From Serinicoccus kebangsaanensis (lineage in GTDB: Bacteria > Actinomycetota > Actinomycetes > Actinomycetales > Dermatophilaceae), in the NCBI RefSeq assembly GCF_008919445.1, contig NZ_VSLG01000007.1, positions 87,304 through 151,303 on the forward strand: a DNA stretch of 64,000 nt, read 5' to 3'. Below are positions 55,170-63,178 of the stretch, one piece after another (position 1 is the stretch's first letter; the number at the start of each line of letters is the position of its first letter). The position numbers and the translations under genes were made by a program. The notes beneath the pieces were generated by a model. The model was not told where the DNA came from. It was given only the letters and a program-made list of their open reading frames with translations, and ran no database searches.

Positions 55170-55634
55170 ATGGTCGTCTTCGCCCTGATCCTGCTGATCG
55201 TCGCCGCCGCCGTGGTCGTCTACATGTGGCTCGCGACCCGCGGCATGGACCCGATCGCCATCTCCTACGGCGTGCTGAATGTCGAGATCACGCCGATCTG
55301 GCTGTTCACCGTCGGCGGGATCACGCTGGCCGCGGCCACCTGCGGCCTCTGGCTGCTGGCCGTCGGCACCCGCGCCAAGGCGCGGAGGGCACGGGAGGTG
55401 CGCGACCTGCGCCGCCAGGCGAAGGACTCCGACCGTCGTGCCGAGCGGGACCGGGACGCCGCCCGCCTGGGTCAGTCCAGCTCCGGCGGCTCGGCGACGA
55501 CGTCCGGGTCGACGGACCGCCCGGCCGCGAGCACCAGCACCCAGGACGGGCCGTTGCTGCCCAGGACCGGCAGCCGCGGCCAGGGTGGCGCGGCCGGCGC
55601 CGGACCGGGTGGGCAGTCCCCCGACCACGGCTGA
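55170..55634 (+). CDS. Small two-span membrane protein
   Basis: The 154-residue protein has two hydrophobic segments (about 3-22 and 44-66) in an N-in hairpin, then a strongly basic coiled stretch (RAKARRAREVRDLRRQAKD) and a Ser/Gly/Pro-rich tail. I do not recognise a defined family; the pattern is similar to small LapA-like proteins. A GAAAGG ribosome-binding site precedes ATG 55170. Function unknown. Confidence 0.65.
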   Translation: MVVFALILLIVAAAVVVYMWLATRGMDPIAISYGVLNVEITPIWLFTVGGITLAAATCGLWLLAVGTRAKARRAREVRDLRRQAKDSDRRAERDRDAARLGQSSSGGSATTSGSTDRPAASTSTQDGPLLPRTGSRGQGGAAGAGPGGQSPDHG

Positions 55635-55648
55635 CTGACGCCAGTCAG
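55631..55648 (+). terminator. Short hairpin at the end of the small membrane gene
   Basis: CTGACTG (55631-55637) pairs with CAGTCAG (55642-55648) around an ACGC loop, overlapping the stop codon of the preceding gene. Confidence 0.5.
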
Positions 55649-56044
55649 CACCGGCGGGGGTCGAGACTGCCCTCGGCGGCGGCGCCGGCCACGGTGGAAC
55701 CAGAGGTGGCGGACTCAACCCCCCTGCAGTCGAGTCCCACGCGTCGGGATCGCCCCGCCCCTGGAACGTCCCACCCGTGCCTCCGGTGACGACCTGACTT
55801 CACCCCACCCTCCGGGGTGAGGTCAAGCCACGAGACCTCGCGCGCTCAGGAGATGCCATCCGCCCGCCAGCAAACTGTGAAACTTCTCGGGCACGCCGCA
55901 GGGCCGCACGCTCGAACGCCGAGCCGTTCCGGGACTCGGCGGTTCGCCCGGCACCTCCCCGCCAACTGTGAAAGTTCACGGCTGAGCGTTGGCGGCACTC
56001 GCAGATGAGCGCCACGATGGCCCCTCACTGGGAGGAGGTCGGGG
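55649..56044. other. Intergenic region with several inverted and direct repeats
   Basis: This 396-bp gap upstream of the helix-turn-helix gene holds no convincing gene. Three elements are visible. The first is an inverted repeat TGACTTCACCCC/GGGGTGAGGTCA (55795-55825, one mismatch). The second is a 14-bp direct repeat AACTGTGAAANTTC at 55873-55886 and 55964-55977. The third is an 8-bp inverted repeat CCGCCAAC/GTTGGCGG (55959-55995) that encloses the second repeat copy, itself holding GTGAA-AG-TTCAC. These could be binding sites for the adjacent regulator. Confidence 0.6.
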
Positions 56045-56992
56045 ATGACAGGGACGCAACCACCACCGGCGCGCGGCGTCGGGCACACGGGTCCGTTCGA
56101 CGCGGCCCTGCGCGACGCCCTCGTCAGCAGCGGACTGACGTTGGAGCGCGTGCGCGAGCGGCTCCGCCGACGTGGCCTGTCCGTGAGTCTGTCGACGCTC
56201 AGCCACTGGCAGACCGGGCGCAGCCGGCCGGAGCGGGCCACCTCCCTGCAGGCCGTCCGGGAGATCGAGCGCATGGCCGGGCTGGCACCCGGCAGCCTGG
56301 TCTCGTTGCTCGGGCCGCACCGACCGCGGGGCAGGTGGACGCACCCGGGAGCGGCCGCCCTGCTGGCGGCGGTCGGACGGCCGACGTCGGGCAGCGTGGC
56401 CGAGACCCTGATGCCGCTCATGCAGCGGTCGGCGGGGGTGCTGACGACCCGGGCTGTCGACGAGACGGTCACCGTGGACGCCCGCGGTCACCTCCAGTCG
56501 ATCCGCACCCGCATCGTGGTGGAGGCCAGCGCCGGGTTCCCCGACCGCTACACCGCCGTCTACGTGGGTCCTGACGGGACCTCGAGCAGCCTGCTCGGCC
56601 TGCGGGCCGTCTGGGGCTGTCGGGTCGGCCGGGTGCGGCGGCACCCGTCGGCACCGGTCATCGTGGCCGAGCTGCTCTTCACCGCACCGTTGCTCCTCGG
56701 TCAGCACCACGTCGTGGAGTACGAGGTCGTCGACCGGACCGCTGCGGTGCGGCACCGCCACGGAAGGTTCATCCCGCAGGGCGCGACGACGGCACTGATC
56801 ACCGCGGTCTTCGACCGGTCCAGGGTGCCCGCTCGATGCTTCGGGCGGGCCGGGGACGAGCCGCAGCGGGGGCTGACCGTCAACGCCGAGCACGCCGCCC
56901 ACATGGTGGACCAGCGGACTGCCGCGAGGCGGCTCGAGATCTCCTGGGAGTGGTCCGAGCAGGGACCATCCCTGCACGGGACCGGGCGGTGA
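56045..56992 (+). CDS. Helix-turn-helix protein of unknown role
   Basis: The 315-residue protein has an N-terminal XRE-like DNA-binding segment (about 17-75; LVSSGLTLERVRERLRRRG, then LSTLSHWQTGRSRPERATSL), a basic linker, and a C-terminal domain of about 200 residues rich in beta strands (RIVVEASAGFPDRYTAVYVG; AELLFTAPLLLGQHHVVEYEV). That domain resembles no family I can name. The repeats upstream may be its own operator. The gene converges on the Tad operon and its last 113 bp overlap the TadG-like gene on the other strand. Confidence 0.7.
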   Translation: MTGTQPPPARGVGHTGPFDAALRDALVSSGLTLERVRERLRRRGLSVSLSTLSHWQTGRSRPERATSLQAVREIERMAGLAPGSLVSLLGPHRPRGRWTHPGAAALLAAVGRPTSGSVAETLMPLMQRSAGVLTTRAVDETVTVDARGHLQSIRTRIVVEASAGFPDRYTAVYVGPDGTSSSLLGLRAVWGCRVGRVRRHPSAPVIVAELLFTAPLLLGQHHVVEYEVVDRTAAVRHRHGRFIPQGATTALITAVFDRSRVPARCFGRAGDEPQRGLTVNAEHAAHMVDQRTAARRLEISWEWSEQGPSLHGTGR

Positions 56993-57323
56993 GGGTCCAC
57001 GGTGTGTCCGCTACCGGTCGGGCCGCCTCGAGCGCCACCTCGGGCCAGGGTCGGTCCGAGGCGCGGGTGAGCGCGCAGGTCACGATCTGCGCTCCGTGCC
57101 GGTCTGCGACCCGCCGGGCCGTGGCGCACGCACCCGCCTCGTCCGCACCCTCGACCACCGCGCCGGCAGCCGCCAGCGCGGACAGGTCCGCCGCGGTCCT
57201 GGCCTGCTGGCCGGCCACGAGGACCGCCACCACCGCCAGGCCTCCGAGCAGGACGGTCATCACCGCGGCGATGACCCCGACGGCGAGCACGGTGGCCGAG
57301 CCGGCCTCCCCCGACCTCCTCAC
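56880..57323 (-). CDS. TadE-like / Rv3654c-type pilus-locus protein
   Basis: The 147-residue protein begins with an Arg-rich start, then SGEAGSATVLAVGVIAAVMTVLLGGLAVVAVLVAGQQARTAADLSALAAAG, the pattern of the small TadG/Rv3654c proteins encoded last in actinobacterial Tad loci. Two Cys follow, at GACATA and IVTCAL. GTG 57323 overlaps the TadE stop (GTGA). The C-terminus (after RAGMVPARTT) is longer and more basic than expected. It overlaps the convergent helix-turn-helix gene by 113 bp, so either end may be over-called. Confidence 0.7.
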   Translation of the reverse strand: MRRSGEAGSATVLAVGVIAAVMTVLLGGLAVVAVLVAGQQARTAADLSALAAAGAVVEGADEAGACATARRVADRHGAQIVTCALTRASDRPWPEVALEAARPVADTPWTLTARSRAGMVPARTTPRRSRAASRQSAGPPCGRRARR

Positions 57324-57685
57324 GGACCGACCCCCGGCTCCCACAGCGCCCTGGCGCTGGCCCGCGCACCGGGCAGAGCCGGCAGCAGGCGGACGCGCGG
57401 CCTGGCCCGGACCTCGACCCGTGCTCCTTCGTCGTCCGCGAGCACGCTGACCCGTGCCCCGACGGGGGCTCTGGACCTCGCGAGGTCCTGGACCGTCTCC
57501 GTCGGCTCGCCACGGGATGCGGCGCGCGCCGCGACGCGCGCCGCATCCTCGCACCGGACCTGGTCCACGCCCAGGCTGAGCGCGGTCAGGCAGATCGCGA
57601 GCACCAGCAGGATCGACGGGATGGTCAGGGCCAGCTCGGCGCTCACCATGCCGCCCTCCCGCGTCAGGCGCCCGCGAGCCCTCAC
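57320..57685 (-). CDS. TadE-like minor pilin
   Basis: The 121-residue protein has a prepilin-like site, GG-MVSAELALTIPSILLVLAI, with Glu at +5 and then a hydrophobic helix, as in TadE pseudopilins. The rest is short and basic. GTG 57685 overlaps the stop of the Flp-like pilin gene and its stop overlaps the next start, so translation is chained. Probably exported to the Tad pilus. Confidence 0.82.
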   Translation of the reverse strand: MRARGRLTREGGMVSAELALTIPSILLVLAICLTALSLGVDQVRCEDAARVAARAASRGEPTETVQDLARSRAPVGARVSVLADDEGARVEVRARPRVRLLPALPGARASARALWEPGVGP

Positions 57686-57885
57686 AGCGAGACCGACAGC
57701 GCTGTCGTGATCACCGACGTCACCACGCCCTTGATCGCACCAGACTTCAGGATCGCCAGCAGCACCGCCGCGAAGGCGCAGGCCGCGATGGTGCCGACGG
57801 CATACTCCGCCGTCGTCATCCCGGCGTCGCCCCGCTCGCGCAGCTCGCGCACGGCTCGGCGCAGGTGGATGGTGGACTTCTTCAT
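57682..57885 (-). CDS. Flp-like pilin (DUF4244)
   Basis: The 67-residue protein has a basic leader (MKKSTIHLRRAVRELRERG), a prepilin processing region DAG-MTTAEYAVGTIA with Glu at +5, and a hydrophobic helix (CAFAAVLLAIL). This is the DUF4244 pilin of actinobacterial Tad loci (Rv3656c position). It has a very strong AAGGAGGGG ribosome-binding site, which fits a major structural subunit. No prepilin peptidase is encoded in the window. Confidence 0.88.
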   Translation of the reverse strand: MKKSTIHLRRAVRELRERGDAGMTTAEYAVGTIAACAFAAVLLAILKSGAIKGVVTSVITTALSVSL

Positions 57886-57962
57886 GTTTCCCCTCCTTGT
57901 GGATGGGCGCACCCCCGGTCGGGGGCACGCGTCACGGCCGCGTCGCGACCGGGTCTGGGGCC

Positions 57963-58523
57963 TCACCAGGACAGGTCCTGGACCAAGGCGAGGACGAGCG
58001 GCGCCACGGTGGTCAGCACGAAGGCCGGCAGGAAGGCCAGCCCGAGCGGCACGACCAGGCGGACGCCGAGGCGGGCCGTGGCGGCCTCGACCCGCGCGAC
58101 GGTCTCCCGGCGAAGATCGGTGGCAGCCTGTCGCAGGGCCGGGCCGGGCGGCACCCCGGCGAGCGCAGCCAGCTCCAGGGAGCGTCGGGCCGGCGACCAT
58201 CGTGGCCCGGCGGCCTCCCAGCTCGGCCCCGCGTCGACGCCCTCCTGCAGCGACCTCCCGACCCCGTCGAGCTCCTCGCGGAGCGGACCCTCCAAGGTCG
58301 CCGCGACGGTGCGGGTCGCGGCGCCGAGACCGGCGCCGCCCTCCAGCGAGAGCGCCAGCAGGTCCATCGCCTCGGCGACCCCGGCGGCGCTCGACCCCAC
58401 GCCCCGTCGCCCGCGTGCGCTCCGGGGCCGCGGCGTCCACCCGCGCTCCGGGGCGCCCCACCCGGCGAGCGGGATCAGGGCCGCCGTCAGCGTCACCAGG
58501 GTCAGCAGCATCCCGGAGCTCAT
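57963..58523 (-). CDS. TadC-like type II secretion F-domain protein
   Basis: The 186-residue inner-membrane platform protein has an N-terminal hydrophobic segment, a cytoplasmic T2SSF domain (AEAMDLLALSLEGGAGLGAATR; LELAALAGVPPGPALRQAA) and a C-terminal membrane helix pair (LVVPLGLAFLPAFVLTTVAPLVLAL). It is shorter than TadC of proteobacteria, as is usual in actinobacteria. I use ATG 58523; GTG 58547 is an alternative. TadB ends 28 bp upstream. Confidence 0.87.
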   Translation of the reverse strand: MSSGMLLTLVTLTAALIPLAGWGAPERGWTPRPRSARGRRGVGSSAAGVAEAMDLLALSLEGGAGLGAATRTVAATLEGPLREELDGVGRSLQEGVDAGPSWEAAGPRWSPARRSLELAALAGVPPGPALRQAATDLRRETVARVEAATARLGVRLVVPLGLAFLPAFVLTTVAPLVLALVQDLSW

Positions 58524-58551
58524 CGTCGACCTCGGCGCAGGTGGCACCCTC

Positions 58552-59322
58552 TCATCGCACGTCCTGCAGGACGGTGACCATGAGGCGGCGGACCATGACC
58601 TGCCCGACCAGCAGCAACGTCGCTCCGGCCGCGAGGCAGGCCCACGCGACGGGTGTGGCGTAGAGCGAGGCCGGGCCGATGCCCACCACTGCCGACAGAC
58701 CGATGCCCGCCAGCGGGAGCCAGGTCAGCACGGTGGCGGTGGCCCGCGCCCCCGCGCTGGCCGTGTCGACAGCACGCTCGAGCCGCTGTCTCTCCCGGGC
58801 GGCATGCGCACTGACCCGCAGGGCCGCCGCCAGCGGAGCACCCGTCCGCGAGGCGACCTGCCACGCCCGTGCCACGCTGGACAGCGTGGGGCTGTCGCTG
58901 CTCCGGGCGACCCGCTCCCACGTCGGGACCAGGCTCTGTCCGTCGAGCGAGGCGCGGGCGAGGGCCTCCCAGTCCGTCGCCCGCCCAGGGTGCGCGCGTG
59001 GCCGACCGTCCGTGGCGAGCGCCACGGCTCGTGGCACCGGGAGGCCCGTCTCGAGAGCGGCCGCGATGGTGTCCACGACGTCGAGCTCCTCGGCGGTGCG
59101 CCGGTCGAGGCCAGCCCGTGCGGCGGTCCCGGGCAGCACCCGCCGCAGGAGAGCGCCGGCGCCAGCCCTAGGGCGGCCGGGAGCGCCGGGGCGGCCGGAG
59201 GCGCCCGCCTGCTCCCGAGCCAGGTCCGGCGCACCCCGCAGCAGCACCAGCACGGCGGCACCCGCGGTGACCGCCAGGGCGGGGACCAACCACCCGGTGC
59301 CGATCTGCTCGAGCGTCGTCAC
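58552..59322 (-). CDS. TadB-like type II secretion F-domain protein
   Basis: The 256-residue protein has an N-terminal membrane helix (LVPALAVTAGAAVLVLL), a T2SSF domain (VVDTIAAALETGLPVPRAVALA; SSVARAWQVASRTGAPLAAALRVSA) and C-terminal membrane helices (VLTWLPLAGIGLSAVVGI; WACLAAGATLLLVGQVMV). It pairs with TadC to form the platform of the pilus machine. The GTG start overlaps the cpaF stop; 59322 and 59325 are both possible. Confidence 0.88.
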   Translation of the reverse strand: MTTLEQIGTGWLVPALAVTAGAAVLVLLRGAPDLAREQAGASGRPGAPGRPRAGAGALLRRVLPGTAARAGLDRRTAEELDVVDTIAAALETGLPVPRAVALATDGRPRAHPGRATDWEALARASLDGQSLVPTWERVARSSDSPTLSSVARAWQVASRTGAPLAAALRVSAHAARERQRLERAVDTASAGARATATVLTWLPLAGIGLSAVVGIGPASLYATPVAWACLAAGATLLLVGQVMVRRLMVTVLQDVR

Positions 59323-60374
59323 CACGGCAGGGCCTCTGGTGACAGCCCGATGCGCTCCAGCAGGTCGGGCAGCGCTCCCCCCGCGCTCCACGCGCCGGGC
59401 CCGCCGGACAGCGCCGGTCGCACGACGACGCCCCGGTCGGCCACCGCCCCGAGCAGTGCCACCTCGCGCAGCCGTCGCCTCCCCTGGGCGTCCCGGGCGA
59501 GGTGCAGCACCACCTCGATGGCACTGCTCAGCTGGGCGTGGACGGCGTGGCGTGACATGTCCGCCAGGGCACCCAGCGCCTCGAAGCGCGGGACGACGTC
59601 GCCTGCGGTGTTGGCATGGACCGTGCCGCAGCCACCTTCGTGACCGGTGTTGAGCGCTGTCAGCAGCTCCCTCACCTCGGCCCCGCGGACCTCGCCCACG
59701 ACGACCCGGTCCGGACGCATGCGCAGGGACTGGCGCACCAGGGTGGTCATCGTCACCTCGCCGCGCCCCTCCACGTTGCGGGCGCGACCCTGCAGGTGGA
59801 CGACGTGCGGGTGGACCACCCGCAGCTCCCTGACGTCCTCGACGACGAGGATGCGCTGACCGGGATCGCACCGCGACAGCAGCGCACCGAGGAGGGTCGT
59901 CTTGCCGGTGCCGGTCCCCCCACTGACCACGAAGGAGGCACGGGACGCCACGACGGCGTCGAGGACCGTGAGGCCGAGCCGGTCCACCACGCCCCACTCC
60001 GCGAGGTCGTCGAGGGACGGCACCCGCTGGCGCGGCACCCGCAGGCTGACGTGAGCCCCGCCCTCCACCAGTGGGGGCAGGACCGCGTGCAGCCGGAGCC
60101 CCCGCGGGAGCAGGCCGTCCACCCACGGGCTGGACTCGTCGAGACGCTGACCCGCCAGGGCGGCCAGCCGCACCGCGAGCCGTCGCACGCTGCGGTCGTC
60201 GGCGAGCCGGACCTGGGTGCGGTGCGCTCCCGCCCCACGGTCGCACCAGACGCTGTCCGGTCCGTTGACCAGCACGTCGGTGACGGCGGGGTCCTCGATC
60301 AAGGACGCCAACGGACCGAAGGCGGCTCTCAGGTCAGGCTGGTCCAGAGCCGAGTCGGCGGATGAGGTGGTCAT
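59319..60374 (-). CDS. CpaF/TadA-type secretion ATPase
   Basis: The 351-residue GspE-family ATPase powers the Tad pilus. It shows VTDVLVNGPDSVWCDR in the N-domain, Walker A GGTGTGKTT (152-160), Asp box ILVVEDVRELR, Walker B MRPDRVVVGEVRGAEV and the His box TALNTGHEGGCGTVHAN. ATG 60374 is the first ATG with good homology; upstream in-frame residues are low-complexity. It is the first gene of the cpaF-tadB-tadC-flp-tadE-tadG operon. The CpaE/Ssd gene that precedes cpaF in mycobacteria is not present. Confidence 0.93.
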   Translation of the reverse strand: MTTSSADSALDQPDLRAAFGPLASLIEDPAVTDVLVNGPDSVWCDRGAGAHRTQVRLADDRSVRRLAVRLAALAGQRLDESSPWVDGLLPRGLRLHAVLPPLVEGGAHVSLRVPRQRVPSLDDLAEWGVVDRLGLTVLDAVVASRASFVVSGGTGTGKTTLLGALLSRCDPGQRILVVEDVRELRVVHPHVVHLQGRARNVEGRGEVTMTTLVRQSLRMRPDRVVVGEVRGAEVRELLTALNTGHEGGCGTVHANTAGDVVPRFEALGALADMSRHAVHAQLSSAIEVVLHLARDAQGRRRLREVALLGAVADRGVVVRPALSGGPGAWSAGGALPDLLERIGLSPEALPW

Positions 60375-60513
60375 GACGACGACGGTGACCCGGTCGCCCA
60401 CCACCGCACCAGAGCCGCCGCGCGATCTGTGGACGACCACACGCTCCGCTGGCGGGATGTGGACACGGTCCGGCACCCGGACGCGGCGACCGTGTGAACG
60501 GTCCAGAAAAGGG

Positions 60514-60547
60514 GACGGCCCCGGCGGGGGGGGAAGCCGGGGCCGTC
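60514..60547. terminator. G-rich hairpin upstream of the Tad operon
   Basis: GACGGCCCCGGC (60514-60525) pairs with GCCGGGGCCGTC (60536-60547) around a loop of eight G and two A. A second, weaker TCAGGG/CCCTGA pair follows (60559-60578). The gap 60375-60742 (368 bp) between cpaF and the Fic-like gene holds these and no gene; the Tad promoter must lie here. Confidence 0.7.
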
Positions 60548-60742
60548 GGTGTCCAGGATCAGGGGGGGATGACCCTGAACACCCGCGCTACAACTCTTTC
60601 GAGGAGCGCTGGTCATCAAGTATGCCCCACTCGCCGGGGGCAATGCAAGCGATACCCGACACCCCGGGTGCTGGACATTCCGGGCACCGGGAGAGCACCC
60701 GTCCCGGCGACGCAGGGCCCGGAATCCGGCGCCCCGGCGAGG

Positions 60743-61648
60743 CTATCCCGGGGGCCTCTCGGGAGCCGCTGCCGACCCCGCGTCGAGCCGCCCGGCACGC
60801 ACCGCGTCGGCCACGCGCCCACCCTCGGCCGCCCCGCGGACCACGGCGTCGGCGCAGTGCTGCAGCCAGAGCCGCACACCGTCGCCACCTCCCGTGGCGT
60901 AGGCGCCGAGGGCGCCCCGGTAGTCGGTGCCGGCACGATCGGCGTGACCGACCTCCGGCACGGCCACGCCGGTCGGGTCGACACCGCACACCTGGAGCAC
61001 GATCCGCTCCAGGGCCCGGGCGACCAGACCGTTGGCCCCGACGAACGGGCGCGCCACCGCGATCTCCGCATGCGCGACGGCCGCGACGACGAGGGCCGGC
61101 ACCCGGCCCGTCGGCACCTCCTGGAGCAGCTCGTGGACCAGGCCGAGCCGGGCGAAGGCCGTCGCCGCCGGTGGGGCCGGGCCGAGCACCTCGTCGCCCA
61201 CGGTGGGTTCCGCGTCACGGCGGGGGCGTCCCAGCTGGTCGTGCGGGACCAGGCCCGCCGCCGCCGCGGTGTGCAACCGGGCGAGCAGCTGGGCCGGGGC
61301 CCTCAGCTGCGCGGCAGGCACCCGCTCGGTCGCCGCGGTGACGCGGGCCGCGGCGACCACGGTGCGGCGCAGGGGATCCGCCTCGTGCACGTCCCAGGGG
61401 AGCGCACCGCGCATGACATCCCTGACCAGGTCGACACTGCCGACCGAGCCTGCGGGCTCGGCACCCTCGAGGAGCGCGGTGGCGGTCGCGCCCCGCACCC
61501 GCGACTCGGCCGCGGCCTCCGGGGTGCGGCGCCGCAGCCCCTCGTGCCACCGGAGCTCGGTGCACGCGGCGCGCGCGGCGTCCACGGCCTCCCGCACCCC
61601 GGGGAGGTCGGCGAGGCCACTCACCGCGTGCTCCACCGCCCTGCTCAT
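60743..61648 (-). CDS. Degenerate Fic-like (Fido-fold) protein
   Basis: The 301-residue protein is often annotated only as 'oxidoreductase' in actinobacteria. Residues 193-211 read like a Fic core: the canonical HPFxxGNGRxxR is here ARPFVGANGLVAR, so the catalytic His is Arg200, while Phe202, Asn206, Gly207 and Arg211 are kept. WLQHCADAVVRGAAEG near the C-terminus is typical of this subfamily. AMP transfer is therefore unlikely by the usual mechanism. ATG 61648 is chosen; a GTG three codons earlier is possible. Its place beside the Tad locus is shared with other actinobacteria (from memory). Confidence 0.7.
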   Translation of the reverse strand: MSRAVEHAVSGLADLPGVREAVDAARAACTELRWHEGLRRRTPEAAAESRVRGATATALLEGAEPAGSVGSVDLVRDVMRGALPWDVHEADPLRRTVVAAARVTAATERVPAAQLRAPAQLLARLHTAAAAGLVPHDQLGRPRRDAEPTVGDEVLGPAPPAATAFARLGLVHELLQEVPTGRVPALVVAAVAHAEIAVARPFVGANGLVARALERIVLQVCGVDPTGVAVPEVGHADRAGTDYRGALGAYATGGGDGVRLWLQHCADAVVRGAAEGGRVADAVRAGRLDAGSAAAPERPPG

Positions 61649-61731
61649 CGACCCCACCCTAGGGTGCGGCCGCGCAGGCTCCGCAGGGCACCGCCCGACC
61701 GCGCGGCCGGCCGACCGTGGTTACCCAGAAG

Positions 61732-61753
61732 TCTTTAACAAATCTTTGCCAAA
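61732..61753. promoter_or_regulatory. AT-rich tandem 11-bp repeat
   Basis: TCTTTAACAAA (61732-61742) is followed directly by TCTTTGCCAAA (61743-61753), 9 of 11 identical. This is the most AT-rich spot nearby, and lies 84 bp upstream of the Fic-like start and 280 bp upstream of the holin-like gene. The rest of the gap 61649-62031 (383 bp) shows no gene. Repeats one helical turn apart suggest a side-by-side regulator site or promoter. Confidence 0.5.
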
Positions 61754-62031
61754 AATGGCGCAGAGCACCCCGGAGCGGCTGGCAGACTTGACTCATCGAC
61801 TCAAGGAGCCCCCTCTCCGGAGGGCGCGGCTCCGCCGGCTGTCACGGGACCGGTTCGTCGACACGGGTGCCCGCTCGGCACTGAACAGGGGGTGCCGGGC
61901 GGGCACCGTGCTGTCCGGGAACTGTCCTCCGCTCATGGCCACCACGCCGACGACGTCGGCCGAAGGACCGGCACGCACGCCGCGGCGGGCAACGGCTGCG
62001 ACCGAGGTGGTCAGGGGATACCATCGCGGGC

Positions 62032-62496
62032 ATGGCAACTCCTGCGAAGACTGACACCACGTCGCTGACGGGCGAGACCGGGAAGCGGTCGTTGGGCCAA
62101 CTCGTGTCGGACGTCTCCCTGGACGTCTCGCAGATCATGCGCGGCGAGATCGAACTGGCCAAGGCCGAGATCAAGCAGGACGTGACCCACGCGGGCAAGG
62201 GCGCGGGGATGTTCGCCGGGGCCGCCTTCTTCGGCCTCTACGGTCTCGGGCTGCTGTGGCTGGGTCTGGCGGGGGTCATCGCGATCTGGCTGCCGTGGTG
62301 GGCCGGTCTGCTCATCATGGCCGGGGTGCTCTTCCTCGTGGCCGGCATCCTCGCCCTCATCGGCAACAGCGAGCGGCAGAAGGTCCACGGCAAGCCGGAC
62401 CGGGCCATCCGTGAGGGCAAGGAGACCGTCAAGACGATCAAGGCGGCCGCCCAGGGCCAGCAGCGGGCCACCGCGATCGAGTCCTCGCACTCCTGA
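62032..62496 (+). CDS. Phage-holin-like membrane protein (DUF1469/Holin_3_6 family)
   Basis: The 154-residue protein has an N-terminal amphipathic stretch (LGQLVSDVSLDVSQIMRGEIELAKAEIKQD), two hydrophobic hairpin helices (about 60-110) and a basic tail. This is the widespread actinobacterial 'phage holin family' protein, a chromosomal gene and not a sign of a prophage. Function is unproven. It ends 1 bp from the converging NUDIX gene. Confidence 0.87.
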   Translation: MATPAKTDTTSLTGETGKRSLGQLVSDVSLDVSQIMRGEIELAKAEIKQDVTHAGKGAGMFAGAAFFGLYGLGLLWLGLAGVIAIWLPWWAGLLIMAGVLFLVAGILALIGNSERQKVHGKPDRAIREGKETVKTIKAAAQGQQRATAIESSHS

Positions 62497-62497
62497 G

Positions 62498-63178
62498 TCA
62501 GAGCCGCAGCTCCCGGGTGGGTGCATCCGGCCACGCCGGCGCGATCCCCGCCAGGTCCAGCACCCGGTCCAGGATGCCGGCGGTGAAGCCCCACACCAGC
62601 AGTCCCTCCACCTCCCAGGCCGGACCCACGAAGCCGGAGGGGTGATGCACCCAGAACCGCTGCGCCGGGTCGGTGAGGTCACGGACCGCGGGCTGGACCA
62701 CCCGGGCGACCTCCCGCTCGTCCTTCGCCCACAGCGCTGACGGCTCCGGCTCGCGCCACCAGGCCAGCACCGGCGTGACGTCGTAGCCGGACACCGGGAT
62801 GTGCAGCGTGGGCAGGTGTCCCAGCACGTCGACCGTCGCGGGGTCCAGGCCGACCTCCTCCTCGGCCTCCCGCAGCGCCGTCGCCGTCGCGTCGTCGTCG
62901 GAGGGCTCGGTCCCCCCGCCGGGGAAGGCCGGCTGCCCGGCGTGCGAGCGCATCGAGTGCGCGCGCTCGGTGATGACCACCGTCGTGCCGGCCGTGTCGT
63001 CCTCTCCCTGGCTCGCCGCACCCGGGGCGAAGAGCACCAGCACCGCAGAGTGGCGGCGCCCGCCCTCCGGCGGCGGGAGGAACCGGCTGAACCGCTCCCC
63101 CGGCAGGGTGGGGAGCAGGGCCGCCAGGTCGGTCAGCCAGGTCGGTGGCGCGGCCGGCCGCCCATGGTCACCGCTCAC
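62498..63178 (-). CDS. CoA pyrophosphatase, NUDIX hydrolase (NudL)
   Basis: The 226-residue NUDIX enzyme has the CoA-specific signature ahead of the NUDIX box ([20 protein letters not shown]) and the box itself, [25 protein letters not shown]. It cleaves CoA to phosphopantetheine and 3',5'-ADP. GTG 63178 overlaps the nth stop (GTGA), the same nth-nudL neighbourhood as mycobacteria. A longer in-frame ORF upstream runs inside nth and is rejected. Confidence 0.92.
   Translation of the reverse strand: MSGDHGRPAAPPTWLTDLAALLPTLPGERFSRFLPPPEGGRRHSAVLVLFAPGAASQGEDDTAGTTVVITERAHSMRSHAGQPAFPGGGTEPSDDDATATALREAEEEVGLDPATVDVLGHLPTLHIPVSGYDVTPVLAWWREPEPSALWAKDEREVARVVQPAVRDLTDPAQRFWVHHPSGFVGPAWEVEGLLVWGFTAGILDRVLDLAGIAPAWPDAPTRELRL

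Noticed and set aside
61749..62054. A plus-strand ORF beginning MAQSTPERLADL upstream of the holin gene
   Set aside because: It has no ribosome-binding site, its composition is that of the intergenic region, it overlaps the real ATG of the holin-like gene in another frame, and I know no homologue.
62032..62496. Prophage remnant signalled by a 'phage holin' gene
   Set aside because: This family is a common chromosomal membrane protein in actinobacteria, and no other phage gene is nearby.
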